Notes: generated by a model from the sequence alone, not told the origin. A stretch of DNA of 64,000 nt from Pseudomonadales bacterium (GCA_041395945.1 JAWKZN010000001.1:372001-436000); one strand, 5' to 3'; shown: positions 43,290 through 52,562, counted from the stretch's first letter. Program-made: numbers and translations.

Positions 43290-44075
43290 ATGGAGTCCGC
43301 CAGCCAGCCAGCCGTCCCCGTGCAGCCCATCCGACCGGCGGCCACCATCATCATCGCCCGGGATGTGGGTTCCGGTTTCGAAATATTCATGCTGAAGCGA
43401 ACCAGCCGGGCGGCATTTGCCAGCGGCATGTATGTTTTTCCCGGTGGCCGGGTGGACGCGGATGATCATCTGCATCAGTACGACCGCATCCGCACCGGAC
43501 CTTCGGCTGAGCAGACACCACAGCAGATTGCACTGGGTAATGAATGGCGCGGTTACTGGATCGCCGGTATCCGGGAGAGCTTCGAAGAGGCCGGTCTGCT
43601 GCTCGCCTACGATGCCGGTGGTCAGCTGCTGCCCTACACGCCGCAGAACCGGGAACGCTTTGACACCTACCGGCATCAGCTGCATGGCGGACACACCAGT
43701 CTGTTCGATATCTGTCTTGTCGAAAACCTGTCACTGGCCGTCGACCGGATTCATTTTGTGAATCGATTCGTCACACCCTTCGGGCGCGCCCGCAGATTTG
43801 ATACCCGTTTCTTTCTGGCAGAGGCGCCTCCTGGTCAGACAGGCATTCATGATCGAAAAGAGACGGTGGACAGTATCTGGATCTCGCCTGAGGAAGCGCT
43901 GGCCCGCAACGAAGCGGGGGATTTCGATCTGATGCGGGTGACGCAGATGCAGCTCGAGTTGCTGCAGAATCACAAAACGCATGCGTCTCTGATGCAATGG
44001 GTGCAGACCCGGCAGGAATTCCCGATCCGAAGACCCGTCCTGCCGCTCTCACCCGACACCACCGAAGGTGCATAA
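43290..44075 (+). CDS. NUDIX hydrolase with split Nudix box (NUDT19-like)
   Basis: A 261-residue Nudix protein. The box is interrupted: FPGGRVDADD at about residues 50-59 is separated from AGIRESFEEAGLLL (about 92-105) by some 35 residues, the arrangement of NUDT19/RP2-type CoA diphosphatases. The REx2EE metal site itself is complete. It therefore probably hydrolyses CoA or acyl-CoA, which fits the CoA-rich neighbourhood. ATG at 43290; ribosome-site sequence is poor. The start of the MaoC gene follows 45 nt after its stop. Confidence 0.87.
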   Translation: MESASQPAVPVQPIRPAATIIIARDVGSGFEIFMLKRTSRAAFASGMYVFPGGRVDADDHLHQYDRIRTGPSAEQTPQQIALGNEWRGYWIAGIRESFEEAGLLLAYDAGGQLLPYTPQNRERFDTYRHQLHGGHTSLFDICLVENLSLAVDRIHFVNRFVTPFGRARRFDTRFFLAEAPPGQTGIHDRKETVDSIWISPEEALARNEAGDFDLMRVTQMQLELLQNHKTHASLMQWVQTRQEFPIRRPVLPLSPDTTEGA

Positions 44076-44119
44076 TCCGCCCTGGTTCGTATCGCCTGTT
44101 ACCGACGTGGAGTTTCCTG

Positions 44120-44590
44120 ATGTCTGATATCGAAAACGCGCATAAGACCCTGTCTGCCAGGATCGGCGAATCCTCGACTCCCACCGAGTGGTTTGAAATC
44201 ACCCAGGAGCGCATCAACGCCTTCGCCGACGCCACCATGGATCATCAGTGGATCCATGTGGATGTGGAGCGCGCTAAAGCGGGACCGTTCGGCGCCCCGA
44301 TCGCGCATGGACAGCTCACTCTGTCGATCATGAATTTTCTGCCGAAGGCCGATAAGGGCGAACCGCTCGCCCAGTTACCTGGACAGAAGCTCACCATCAA
44401 TTACGGTTTTGACCGGGTACGTTTCCCCTCACCGGTACCGGCAGGCTCGAAAATCCGTACCATCAGCACGCTGAAGCGGGTCGAAATCAAAGGCACCATG
44501 ATCGAGATCATGAATGAATTGGTGCTCGAAGTGCAGAACTCACCGAAGCCCGCCGTAGTGGCGGAAAGTCTGGCGAGGCTGGTGTTCTGA
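44120..44590 (+). CDS. MaoC-like (R)-enoyl-CoA hydratase
   Basis: A 156-residue hotdog-fold protein with an intact hydratase-2 motif: FADATMDHQWIHVDVERAKA gives the catalytic Asp and His, followed by GPFGAPIAHGQLTLS. INYGFDRVRFPSPVPAGSKI is the conserved second half. GGAG lies 7 nt before the ATG; codons upstream in the frame read as non-coding. It is cotranscribed with the NUDIX gene. Close relatives act on short acyl-CoAs, for example in polyhydroxyalkanoate or fatty acid metabolism. Confidence 0.92.
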   Translation: MSDIENAHKTLSARIGESSTPTEWFEITQERINAFADATMDHQWIHVDVERAKAGPFGAPIAHGQLTLSIMNFLPKADKGEPLAQLPGQKLTINYGFDRVRFPSPVPAGSKIRTISTLKRVEIKGTMIEIMNELVLEVQNSPKPAVVAESLARLVF

Positions 44591-44645
44591 GTGCGGCGTG
44601 CACGGTGCTGAAAGCGCGATGAGACGCGGCAGCCAGGTCATCGAC

Positions 44646-45404
44646 ATGCACACCGAGCGTCTGGTGGTGGATTCCCTGCCCGTTGAGGTGCGTCGTAACA
44701 GTCGTCGTAAGACGCGTATCGGACTTTCCTTTGATCCTGCTGGTGTCGTCGTGCTCGAAGCACCGCTGGGGGCCACCCGGACTGAACTCGAGGCCATCGT
44801 GGTGGAGCACGGTCGCTGGTTGCGGCACAGGCTTGGCAGGATTCAGGAGGATGCGACCTGTGTTTCGGTGCCCAGACATGTTGCCGGGGAACTGCTGCAG
44901 TATCTCGGTCAGGCTTACGAACTGAGGGTGGTGGAAGGCAGGACCTGGGTTGCCCGTACTGAAACCGAGCGGCAGTTGCCGCTGTTTCACGATGTTCGCG
45001 GCATCCGCGGTCACATCACCGTGAGCACACCGAGCGACGAACCGCAGCGGGTGGGCGCGGCCCTGAAACGCTGGTACACGCGGGAAGCGCGCCAGCTGTT
45101 TGAGACCACCCTGCAGCGTTTTGCCGACCTGCCCTGGCTCAACGGCGTGCTGCCCGACTGGCGGGTCGGCTTCATGCGCAGCCAGTGGGGCAGCTGCAGT
45201 GCGTCCGGTCGAATTGCACTCAATACGCACCTTGTGAAAGTGCCCCAGTCGCTCATCGACTATGTGACCCTTCATGAGCTCTGCCACCTGGTTCACCATG
45301 ATCATTCCCGGCGTTTCAACAATCTGCTCGGGCGGCATATGCCGGACTGGCAGGATCGCGAAGTGGCACTCGGGCAGTATCTGCCGGTGCTGCTGCACGA
45401 ATGA
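44646..45404 (+). CDS. YgjP-like metallopeptidase-domain protein (DUF45)
   Basis: A protein of about 252 residues. The C-terminal zinc motif HELCHLVHHDHSRRFNNLL (H-E-x-x-H plus downstream His) and FMRSQWGSCSASGRIALNTH are the DUF45/YgjP signature. The N-terminal part (VRRNSRRKTRIGLSFDPAGV) is also typical. The insert ETERQLPLFHDVRGIRGHIT is a little longer than average. Start choice is uncertain: the ATG at 44646 fits the family, but an ATG at 44619 and a GTG at 44598 are in frame. It overlaps rsgA by 4 nt. Confidence 0.87.
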   Translation: MHTERLVVDSLPVEVRRNSRRKTRIGLSFDPAGVVVLEAPLGATRTELEAIVVEHGRWLRHRLGRIQEDATCVSVPRHVAGELLQYLGQAYELRVVEGRTWVARTETERQLPLFHDVRGIRGHITVSTPSDEPQRVGAALKRWYTREARQLFETTLQRFADLPWLNGVLPDWRVGFMRSQWGSCSASGRIALNTHLVKVPQSLIDYVTLHELCHLVHHDHSRRFNNLLGRHMPDWQDREVALGQYLPVLLHE

Positions 45405-46477
45405 CCACTGAGCAGATGGCTGCAGCACCGGCACTGGAAAACGAACTCAGCCTGCTGGGATGGTCCTCCTTCTTCCGTCAGCAGCTGACGCTGGAAGAGG
45501 TGGAGACAGGCGTCCCGGCACGGGTTTTCGAAGTGCATCGGTCGGGACTGGTGTTGCGTTATGCGGGCGGTGAAACCGATGTGCCTCTGGGAGGACGCTG
45601 GTTTCAGGGCGGCGCCGAGGAGCGGCCGACTGTGGGTGACTGGCTGCTGCTCGAAGCGGATCGCCGCACGATCCTGCGTCTGCTGGATCGCAGCAGCCTG
45701 ATCAAGCGGATGAGTGTGAGTAAACCGGGTGAGGTGCAGCTCATCGCCGCCAACGTGGACACGCTGCTGCTGGTCACTTCCTGCAACGCGGATTTCAATC
45801 CATCGCGACTGGAGCGCTACCTGGCTCTGGCCCATGAAGCCCGCGTGCAGCCCGTGGTGGTGCTCACCAAGGCAGATCTGAGTTCCGACACGGATTCGTA
45901 CCAGGATGCAGCGCGGCTGCTCGGGTCAGATCTGGTGGTCGAAGTCGTAAACGCGCTGGCTCCTGAAACCCTGGCGCCGCTGCGCAGCTGGTGCAGACCG
46001 GGTCAGACCGTGGCCCTGCTGGGGTCTTCCGGCGTCGGTAAGTCCACGCTCATCAACTCCCTCGCCGGGGTGCGGCTGCAGGATACCGGTGAGGTGCGTG
46101 AGGCTGATGCCAAGGGCCGGCACACGACAACCCACCGGTCGCTGCACCTGCTGCCCGGTGCCGGCATGCTGCTGGACAGTCCCGGGATGCGCGAACTCGG
46201 CATCACGGATGTACAGGCCGGTCTGGCGTCGACTTTCGAGGATGTGGCATCACTGGCGAGTGCCTGTCGTTTCGCGAATTGTGCACACTTGAGTGAACCG
46301 GGTTGTGCCATCCGTGCGGCCATCGAAGAAGGGCGGCTGGATGCGCGCCGTCTCGACAGTTATCGTAAACTTCGGCGCGAAGAGCTCTACAACTCGGAAA
46401 CCGTGGCCGAAAGGCACGCGCGGGTCCGACAGTGGAGTAAAAAGGTCAAACAGGCGCAGCGTAAGCCGGATCATTAG
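45401..46477 (+). CDS. rsgA: Ribosome small-subunit biogenesis GTPase
   Basis: A 358-residue RsgA/YjeQ. An N-terminal OB-fold is followed by a circularly permuted GTPase: G4 (VVLTKADL) comes before G1 (LLGSSGVGKSTLIN) and G3 (LLDSPGMRELG). The zinc-binding C-terminal domain has CRFANCAHLSEPGCAI. It assists 30S maturation in the cytoplasm. Its start overlaps the YgjP-like stop (ATGA). Confidence 0.96.
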   Translation: MTTEQMAAAPALENELSLLGWSSFFRQQLTLEEVETGVPARVFEVHRSGLVLRYAGGETDVPLGGRWFQGGAEERPTVGDWLLLEADRRTILRLLDRSSLIKRMSVSKPGEVQLIAANVDTLLLVTSCNADFNPSRLERYLALAHEARVQPVVVLTKADLSSDTDSYQDAARLLGSDLVVEVVNALAPETLAPLRSWCRPGQTVALLGSSGVGKSTLINSLAGVRLQDTGEVREADAKGRHTTTHRSLHLLPGAGMLLDSPGMRELGITDVQAGLASTFEDVASLASACRFANCAHLSEPGCAIRAAIEEGRLDARRLDSYRKLRREELYNSETVAERHARVRQWSKKVKQAQRKPDH

Positions 46478-46552
46478 TGGCCGATCGGTAACTTGATTAC
46501 CGATCGCTGTATCCAGCAGGATTTCTGTCCGCGTCGATTTCGAGGAAGCCCA

Positions 46553-47947
46553 GTGAGTAATCTGATAGTGCCCGGTGTCCGACGGCAACCGGTCTCCGTT
46601 ACCCGGAAAATGTCTGCGTCGCTGCCGGGATTAAGGAAACTCGCCCAGGAAAAAGGCCTCAAAATTCATCATCTCGGGGCCGGCTATCCGCACCCTGAGG
46701 TGACGGATCCCCGGGCCTTTATCGAACACGAAGCTGCCTATCTTGCGTATCTCACGGAGCAGGAAGGACTCAATGATCCGGACGTGCTGCCTGAACATGT
46801 GCGCGAGGCCTATTCCTATGGCGATACTCTGGGTCCCGTGCGCACCCGGGCGCTTTTTTCCAGGGTCTACGGCAACGACTGGAATCTGGCGCTGAAGCCT
46901 GAGCGGCTGGTGCCCACGGTGGGTGCTACCGGCGGCATCAGTCTGGTGTGTTCTCTCTTCGAACATCCGGGCACACCGGTTGCCTACATCACGGATGCGC
47001 CGACCTATGCGGGATTCATGGCGCGGGCCAATCTGTGCCAGCACGCGGCCATCTTCAGTGTCGAAATGGACGAGGAAGGCCCGCTGCCCGATGTGTTTCT
47101 CCGGCAGATCCGTAGCGCGCGGGAGGAAGGCTACTTTGTGCCCTTCTACTACACCGTGCCGGACGGCCACAATCCTGCCGGTTTCTCCTTCTCTATGAGG
47201 CGCCGACACGAGATCCTGGAGATCGCACGGGCGGAAAAGGTGCTGATTCTGGAAGACGCACCCTATCTCTATATCAATTTTGCGAAACCCTCCGAACGCC
47301 AGGCGCCCTTCCTGTCGCTGGATCCTGCGCAGACCGTGCACCTGTTCACCGGCTCGAAGATCGGCTTCCCCGGACCCCGGGTGGGTTACCTTTACTCCGA
47401 AGCCGAGCTCGAGATCGCAGGCGGCGCGAAGGCCACCCTTGCGGAGCTGGCGCTGGTGCAGGCGAGTGCCGACATCCTGTTCCCGAATCCAGCCGCCTAT
47501 CGGGGCTTCGAGGCGCTGCTGCACGAAAACGACTTTACAGAAAGGAAGTCCCTCTGGCCGGTGGCCGAAGAGAAGCTCGCCATCTATCGGGAAAATCGGG
47601 AGATCCTCCTGACCGGTTTCGAATCCGCGCTCGGTGCACACAAGGATCTCTTTCACTGGACAGTTCCTGCGGCCGGATTCTTCACCGTGTTCACCTTCCT
47701 CGGTAAGAGGGTGCGCACAGACGATGACTTCGTGCGGCAGATGGTTTCGGACTACGGGGTCGTGGTGATTCCCATGTACGACTTCTATCCACCCGATGCC
47801 CGGGCCCGGGATCCGGACGCAGGTTACGATCAGTTGCGACTGTCTTTCTGCTTCAGCGAAAGTAGCGGCGCCCAGCGGCGACGCGATCTGGAGGAAGCTG
47901 TTGCCACCTTCTGCGCGGCAGCTAGGAAAATATGCGGACTGGGTTGA
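46553..47947 (+). CDS. PLP-dependent aminotransferase class I/II, GTG start
   Basis: A 464-residue fold-type I aminotransferase. HHLGAGYPHPEV, VPTVGATGGISLVCSLFEHP, TVPDGHNPAGFSFSMRRRHE, ILEDAPYLYINF and HLFTGSKIGFPGPRVGYLYS (PLP-binding Lys in S-K) are all present, in the style of 2-aminoadipate/aromatic aminotransferases. The GTG at 46553 has GAGGAA five bases upstream, an almost ideal site; the longer frame from a TTG at 46493 has none. A 250-nt gap follows before the TonB receptor. Confidence 0.92.
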   Translation: MSNLIVPGVRRQPVSVTRKMSASLPGLRKLAQEKGLKIHHLGAGYPHPEVTDPRAFIEHEAAYLAYLTEQEGLNDPDVLPEHVREAYSYGDTLGPVRTRALFSRVYGNDWNLALKPERLVPTVGATGGISLVCSLFEHPGTPVAYITDAPTYAGFMARANLCQHAAIFSVEMDEEGPLPDVFLRQIRSAREEGYFVPFYYTVPDGHNPAGFSFSMRRRHEILEIARAEKVLILEDAPYLYINFAKPSERQAPFLSLDPAQTVHLFTGSKIGFPGPRVGYLYSEAELEIAGGAKATLAELALVQASADILFPNPAAYRGFEALLHENDFTERKSLWPVAEEKLAIYRENREILLTGFESALGAHKDLFHWTVPAAGFFTVFTFLGKRVRTDDDFVRQMVSDYGVVVIPMYDFYPPDARARDPDAGYDQLRLSFCFSESSGAQRRRDLEEAVATFCAAARKICGLG

Positions 47948-48054
47948 AGACCCGGGGCTCCGGGAGGCTGACGTCGAAAAGGCCGCCAGAGTATTAGGAG
48001 CTGAAGTGGGGTCGCGATCTGACAGATTTCCTTCTGACTTTTGATCCTGAGTGC

Positions 48055-48083
48055 TCTCACTGAGATCTCGTGGAGGGTATAGT
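48055..48083 (+). promoter_or_regulatory. Possible promoter of the TonB receptor gene
   Basis: TATAGT at 48078-48083 is a good -10 sequence, but the -35 position (48055-48060, TCTCAC) is poor. It would give a leader of about 105 nt that contains the whole 14-bp repeat array. Tentative. Confidence 0.25.
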
Positions 48084-48130
48084 GACCCTGGCGTCTCACC
48101 TGCCGGCAAATGCAGTGAGGGTTGTCGAAC

Positions 48131-48186
48131 CCTGATCTGAATACCCTGATCTGAATACCCCGATCTGAATACCCCGATCTGAATAA
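48131..48186. repeat. 14-bp tandem repeat touching the TonB receptor ribosome site
   Basis: Four 14-bp units: CCTGATCTGAATAC at 48131 and 48145, CCCGATCTGAATAC at 48159, and CCCGATCTGAATAA at 48173. The last unit merges into AAAGGAGA, the ribosome-binding site, 12 nt before the ATG at 48198. The array is in untranslated leader, so copy-number change would alter leader length or structure but not the reading frame. Confidence 0.96.
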
Positions 48187-48197
48187 AGGAGACACAC

Positions 48198-50507
48198 ATG
48201 AAGACCATCGCTGTTCAAATTCTGAGAACACTGGGGCTGTTTCTGCCGATCCTGCCGCTGCCTGCGCTTGCTGTGGATGCTGGTGGCCGTTCTGGAGGTA
48301 CGGTGATCGAAGAAATCATCGTGACCGCGCAGAAACGCGAGGAGAATCTCCAGGAAACGCCGGTGTCGGTCACGGCGTTTACCGGCGACACCATCGAAGC
48401 GCTGGGATTCCGGCAGTCGGTCGACATTACAGCACAGACGCCCAATTACAGTGTCGGCTATCCGAATGGCGACACAGGAGTGCCGGCGCCGTTCATCCGC
48501 GGCGTAGGCCTGAACGATTTCGGTGTGCTTAACCAGGGACCGATCGCAGCCTATATGGACGAGACCTACATCTCCTCAAACGCTGCACAGATTTTCCAGC
48601 TGCTGGATACGGAGCGGGTAGAGGTTCTGCGTGGCCCGCAGGGCACGCTCTACGGTCGCAACGCTACGGGTGGCGCGGTCAATTTCGTGTCCCGCAAGCC
48701 GACTATGGAATGGGACGGCTTCATCCGGGGCGGCTACGGCAGCTGGGACATGACAAAACTGGAAGGGGCAGTGGGTGGCCCTCTGGGGGACTCGACAGCC
48801 TTTCGCGCGGCCATTCTGAAAAATGACTCGGATGGCTGGATGAAAAACCGCTTCACCGGCCACGATCAGCAGGGCGTCGATGAACTCGCCTGGCGGGTGC
48901 TTCTCGAAACCCAACCCACGGAGTCACTGAATCTGCTGCTGAATGCCCGCGGTGGGCAGACCCGATCGGATGCGGTGCAGTATCGCCACCTGGGTGTCTG
49001 GGACAGTAATGGTGACATGTGCTCGAACAGCGACATCCGGGCGGGATTGTGTGCGGACATCTTCGGATATTCTGAACGGGCGCCTTACACCACGCTCAAT
49101 GGCGACGATGTGTCTGCCGTTCCGGGATACAAGGAAGGCAACTACGACTTCGAAGCGAAGAACAAGACTGATTTCTGGGGTCTTTCACTCACTGCGGACT
49201 GGACCGTCGGGGAGTATGTGATCACTTCGATCACTTCCTACGACGACATGGAAGATTTCCGGCCGGAGGAAACTGACGTTGGCCCCAATGACATCCTCAC
49301 CGGTGAGCTGGCGGTAGATCAGAAGACGTTTGCTCAGGAGCTCAGGATCAGCTGGGAAGGCGATCAGTGGAGCTGGCTCGCCGGTGCTTATTATCTGCGC
49401 GACAAGGCACAGGACAACACGGCATTCGACATACTTCGCGACGCACGTCCCGCATTTATCGGAGACGATGTGAACTGTTCAGCGCCTCCCGGTAACCCGA
49501 CCGGTTTCTGTCCTGAAGCCTTCGTGCAGAAATCCAAATCCGGAACCGATCAGAAGATCACCAGTTACGCTCTGTTCGTCGATTCAAGTGTTGAACTCAG
49601 CGATACACTGAAACTGCATGCCGGTCTGCGCTACACGGATGAAGATGTGGATCATGACGCCTACTTTTTCTTCGATGAGCCTGCCGCAGGCAATCCGGCG
49701 CAGCCCGGTTACCCGGCGAAGGCCAGTAATGATTTCAGCAATGTTTCCGGACGGCTCGTGCTCGATTATGCCTACAGTGATGATCTGCTTTTCTACGGTG
49801 GTATCACTACGGGATTCAAGGCTGGAGGAATTCAGAGCACCAGCGACGGTGTAGCCCCCTACGATGAAGAAACACTGGTCAGTTACGAAGCCGGCTTCAA
49901 ATCGACGCTGGCCGATGGTCGAGTCCGTTTCAATGGTTCTGCCTTCTATTACGACTACAAAGATCTGCAGGTATTCGCCTTCGTGATCGTCGACGGGCTT
50001 GGCTTTTCCACGATCTCCAATGCCGCAGATGCCGAAATCTACGGGGCCGAACTGGAGCTGCAATGGCTGCCGATTGAAAATCTGTTCGTCAACCTGGGGC
50101 TGGGTCTGCTGTCCACGGAGTACAAGGATTTCGTGATTCCGTCCGGAGACTATTCGGGTAACGACATTACCATGTCTCCTGAAGTTTCCTTCAACGGGCT
50201 GCTTCAGTACGACATACCCCTGGATAACCTCGGAACCCTGACCTTGCAGACGGACTTCAACTATCAGGATGAGGTATTTTTTGATGCGCTCAACAATCCG
50301 CTGCTTTCTGAAGACGACTACTGGCTGTGGAATGCCAGGGTGAGCTGGCAGTCGGTCGATGAGAAGTGGGAGGTGGCCGCATTCGGTCGCAACCTGGGTG
50401 ACGAGGAGTACATGGTGTACGCCTTCGATCTGTCTTTCTTCGGCTTTAACGAGGAAATGATCGGCACCCCGCGGGCTTTCGGCATCGAAGCGACCTACAA
50501 GTATTAG
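48198..50507 (+). CDS. TonB-dependent outer-membrane receptor
   Basis: A 769-residue outer-membrane receptor. A signal peptide (MKTIAVQILRTLGLFLPILP, then LPALA) is followed by a TonB-box-like IEEIIVTAQKREENLQETPV, a plug domain (VEVLRGPQGTLYGRNATGGA, the classic plug motif) and a 22-strand barrel ending in the aromatic terminus FGIEATYKY. The closest type is the large family of receptors in oligotrophic proteobacteria; the ligand is unknown. AAAGGAGA precedes the ATG. It is preceded by the 14-bp repeats and has no transport partner beside it. Confidence 0.95.
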   Translation: MKTIAVQILRTLGLFLPILPLPALAVDAGGRSGGTVIEEIIVTAQKREENLQETPVSVTAFTGDTIEALGFRQSVDITAQTPNYSVGYPNGDTGVPAPFIRGVGLNDFGVLNQGPIAAYMDETYISSNAAQIFQLLDTERVEVLRGPQGTLYGRNATGGAVNFVSRKPTMEWDGFIRGGYGSWDMTKLEGAVGGPLGDSTAFRAAILKNDSDGWMKNRFTGHDQQGVDELAWRVLLETQPTESLNLLLNARGGQTRSDAVQYRHLGVWDSNGDMCSNSDIRAGLCADIFGYSERAPYTTLNGDDVSAVPGYKEGNYDFEAKNKTDFWGLSLTADWTVGEYVITSITSYDDMEDFRPEETDVGPNDILTGELAVDQKTFAQELRISWEGDQWSWLAGAYYLRDKAQDNTAFDILRDARPAFIGDDVNCSAPPGNPTGFCPEAFVQKSKSGTDQKITSYALFVDSSVELSDTLKLHAGLRYTDEDVDHDAYFFFDEPAAGNPAQPGYPAKASNDFSNVSGRLVLDYAYSDDLLFYGGITTGFKAGGIQSTSDGVAPYDEETLVSYEAGFKSTLADGRVRFNGSAFYYDYKDLQVFAFVIVDGLGFSTISNAADAEIYGAELELQWLPIENLFVNLGLGLLSTEYKDFVIPSGDYSGNDITMSPEVSFNGLLQYDIPLDNLGTLTLQTDFNYQDEVFFDALNNPLLSEDDYWLWNARVSWQSVDEKWEVAAFGRNLGDEEYMVYAFDLSFFGFNEEMIGTPRAFGIEATYKY

Positions 50508-50526
50508 GTCCGGTTCGCCGCGGCAG

Positions 50527-51024
50527 TCAGCTGAGCTGGCTGCCGTAGGCTTTCCGGGTTGCCTGGAAGCGCTCGAAGGGAAACTTGATCGGAACGCCTT
50601 CGATGGCGGCAAGCAGCATCATCAGATGCGCCTCCCAGCCCGCGCAGGAGCGGGCGATGTCTTCGCTGTCCGGTGTCTGCAGGGTGAGGGTCAGTCTGGT
50701 ACCGGTGTCCGCCTCCGTCAGTTCCCAGCGCAACGGTCGCAGCGGCTCGCCGGGTCCGCTCCAGGAATATTCGAGCAGCGCTTCGGGTTCGAAGGCGGTC
50801 ACCTTACTGTCGATCACGATGCCGCTGTCGGTAAAGTTCAGTTTTGCCGCACCCCCTTTTTTAAGTTCGATGTGCCCTGGTGCCAGCCACTCCACGATCC
50901 GTTCCGGGCGGGTGAGCATTGCCCAGACTGAAGCAATGTCATGCGCCAGAGTTCTTTCGAGCCGGGCCGTGTAGGTGTTGCCGCTGTGGGTAATGGTGCC
51001 GAGTTCGTCGTTGCGCTCTGCCAT
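50527..51024 (-). CDS. SRPBCC / AHSA1-domain protein
   Basis: A 165-residue START-like (activator of Hsp90 homologue-type) protein. RLERTLAHDIASVWAMLTRP followed by ERIVEWLAPG is the standard entry. Next come the strands AFEPEALLEYSWSGPGEPL and GTRLTLTLQTPDSEDIARSC, and the last helix is GWEAHLMMLLAAI. It probably binds a hydrophobic ligand; the function is unknown. The start is probably the ATG at 51024 (MAERNDELG); an in-frame ATG at 51054 is possible. It converges on the TonB receptor with 19 nt between them. Confidence 0.88.
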   Translation of the reverse strand: MAERNDELGTITHSGNTYTARLERTLAHDIASVWAMLTRPERIVEWLAPGHIELKKGGAAKLNFTDSGIVIDSKVTAFEPEALLEYSWSGPGEPLRPLRWELTEADTGTRLTLTLQTPDSEDIARSCAGWEAHLMMLLAAIEGVPIKFPFERFQATRKAYGSQLS

Positions 51025-51188
51025 GCTGCTGGACTCTCTGCAGGGGGCGTTCATGGTAACGTCGCCCGCGTGCGCCGATGACTCCGGGAATCCCCTTAGC
51101 GGCTCCAGTCAGTGCTTTGGTCTGGAGAGAGAAAATGGCAGAAACTGGAGGGGATGGTGCGTGTATCGGTGTAATCCCCGCCCCTGTG

Positions 51189-52028
51189 CTACCAGGGCCG
51201 ATCGTCGTCCTGTTCGTCGAAGCGGCGGTTGCGTGATTTCGACCAGTCCACTCGATCATTGGGGTCTTCGATCTCCCGATTTTCCGGGCGGGCAGTCGAC
51301 ATGATCCAGAAATTACCGGACGCGCGCACCGCAGCACTCTGACCCATGATGTCGGCGGCCTGGTTGATCGACATTTTCGAGACTTTCAGGGCATACAGAC
51401 TGTTGAGCGCGATGCGACGCGCCAGCCACATCCCGGCGGAGTCGAGGTTCGCTTTCTCGACCACCCGGTTCACCATGCCCAGTCGCAGTGCTTCCCCGGC
51501 ATCTATGAAATCCCCCGTCCACAGGTATTCCTTGGCTTTCTTGATACCGAGCTCCCAGAAATGGGTGGGGTACTCGTGGTGCGCGCCACCCCAGCGCACG
51601 GAGCGGTCGGCAAAACGCGCATCGTCTGCGGCGATAACGAGGTCGCAGGCCGCCGCCAGCATCCATGAACCCATGATGCAGTAGCCCTGGACCAGCGCGA
51701 TGGTCGGTTTACCGATGTTCCGCCAGCGGTCGTGCAGGCGCCAGTACACGCCCCGGTCCATCGATTTCACAGTACCCAGTGCTGAAAAGTCCCGCGGGTA
51801 CTCATCGAGTTCAGCGCGCATCTGCGGTGTGCCGATATCGTGTCCCGCGCCGAAATGCTCACCCGCTCCGGCCACGAGAATGACCTTCACCGAATCGTCT
51901 TCTTCTGCTTTCGTGAATGCTTCATCAAGTTCGGCATAGGTCCTGCGGCTGATGACGTTCATCACATCGGGGCGATTCACGGTAATCCTGACGATCTCGT
52001 CGATCTGCTCATAAAGTACGTAGTTCAT
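51189..52028 (-). CDS. Crotonase-family protein with altered active site
   Basis: A 279-residue enoyl-CoA hydratase/isomerase homologue. The oxyanion-hole segments are GAGEHFGAGHDIG and QGYCIMGSWMLAAACDLVIA. At the first catalytic Glu position (GGGCE in hydratases) there is GSWM, and the second region reads VRWGGAHHEYPTHF rather than PE-x-x-x-G. It is therefore probably not a standard hydratase; other crotonase chemistry is likely. A Trp/Arg-rich acidic tail (residues 250-279) is added. It starts 15 nt past the CoA-binding protein gene, so the two are likely cotranscribed. Confidence 0.88.
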   Translation of the reverse strand: MNYVLYEQIDEIVRITVNRPDVMNVISRRTYAELDEAFTKAEEDDSVKVILVAGAGEHFGAGHDIGTPQMRAELDEYPRDFSALGTVKSMDRGVYWRLHDRWRNIGKPTIALVQGYCIMGSWMLAAACDLVIAADDARFADRSVRWGGAHHEYPTHFWELGIKKAKEYLWTGDFIDAGEALRLGMVNRVVEKANLDSAGMWLARRIALNSLYALKVSKMSINQAADIMGQSAAVRASGNFWIMSTARPENREIEDPNDRVDWSKSRNRRFDEQDDDRPW

Positions 52029-52043
52029 GAACTTCCTCTCTGC

Positions 52044-52544
52044 CTACGAATCTGTTTTCGGCTGGGTCCGGGTGAGCGGGCTTCTGCGCGCTGAGATCTG
52101 CCCGGTGTTGAAACCCAGCCAGTGCATGCGCCCCAGATAGCGGGCGTGTTCGATCTTGATGCAGCGATCGACGATCACACCGAGACCGGCAGACTCCGCA
52201 ATGCGAATACCACGTTCACTGATCACGCCGAACTGCAGCCAGAGAAATTTCGCTCCGATCTGGACTGCCTGTTCGGCGATCTCGGGCACTGCTGCCGGAT
52301 CTCTGAAGACGTCGACAACGTCCACGGTCCCGGGGATGTCCAGCAGGGAGGGGTAGCAGGGCTCATCGAGTATGCGCTGCTCCCGGGGATTCACGGGGAT
52401 GATCTGATAGCGGTGACGCTTGAGATAGTAGCCGACGAAGTTACTGGGTCTCAGCTCGTTGCTGGACAGGCCGACGATGGCGATGGAGCGTGATGCCAGC
52501 GCCCTCCGAATGACAGCCGGATCCTGGTATTTCTCGATGTTCAT
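52044..52544 (-). CDS. CoA-binding domain protein (YccU-like)
   Basis: A 166-residue Rossmann-type CoA-binding protein. ALASRSIAIVGLSSNELRPS, YQIIPVNPREQRILDEPCYP, VDVVDVFRDPAAVPEIAEQA and KFLWLQFGVISERGIRIAES are the family blocks, up to VIVDRCIKIEHARYLG. Biological role unknown. It is placed between metY (18 nt) and the crotonase gene (15 nt), in one minus-strand run. Confidence 0.92.
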   Translation of the reverse strand: MNIEKYQDPAVIRRALASRSIAIVGLSSNELRPSNFVGYYLKRHRYQIIPVNPREQRILDEPCYPSLLDIPGTVDVVDVFRDPAAVPEIAEQAVQIGAKFLWLQFGVISERGIRIAESAGLGVIVDRCIKIEHARYLGRMHWLGFNTGQISARRSPLTRTQPKTDS

Positions 52545-52562
52545 CGCAGGCGGTGTTCCTGT

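Noticed and set aside
46631..48208. A 525-codon open frame on the minus strand opposite the aminotransferase
   Set aside because: It is the antisense of a clear PLP enzyme; its product is His/Arg/Gln-rich with no fold. Long antisense frames are expected in GC-rich coding DNA.
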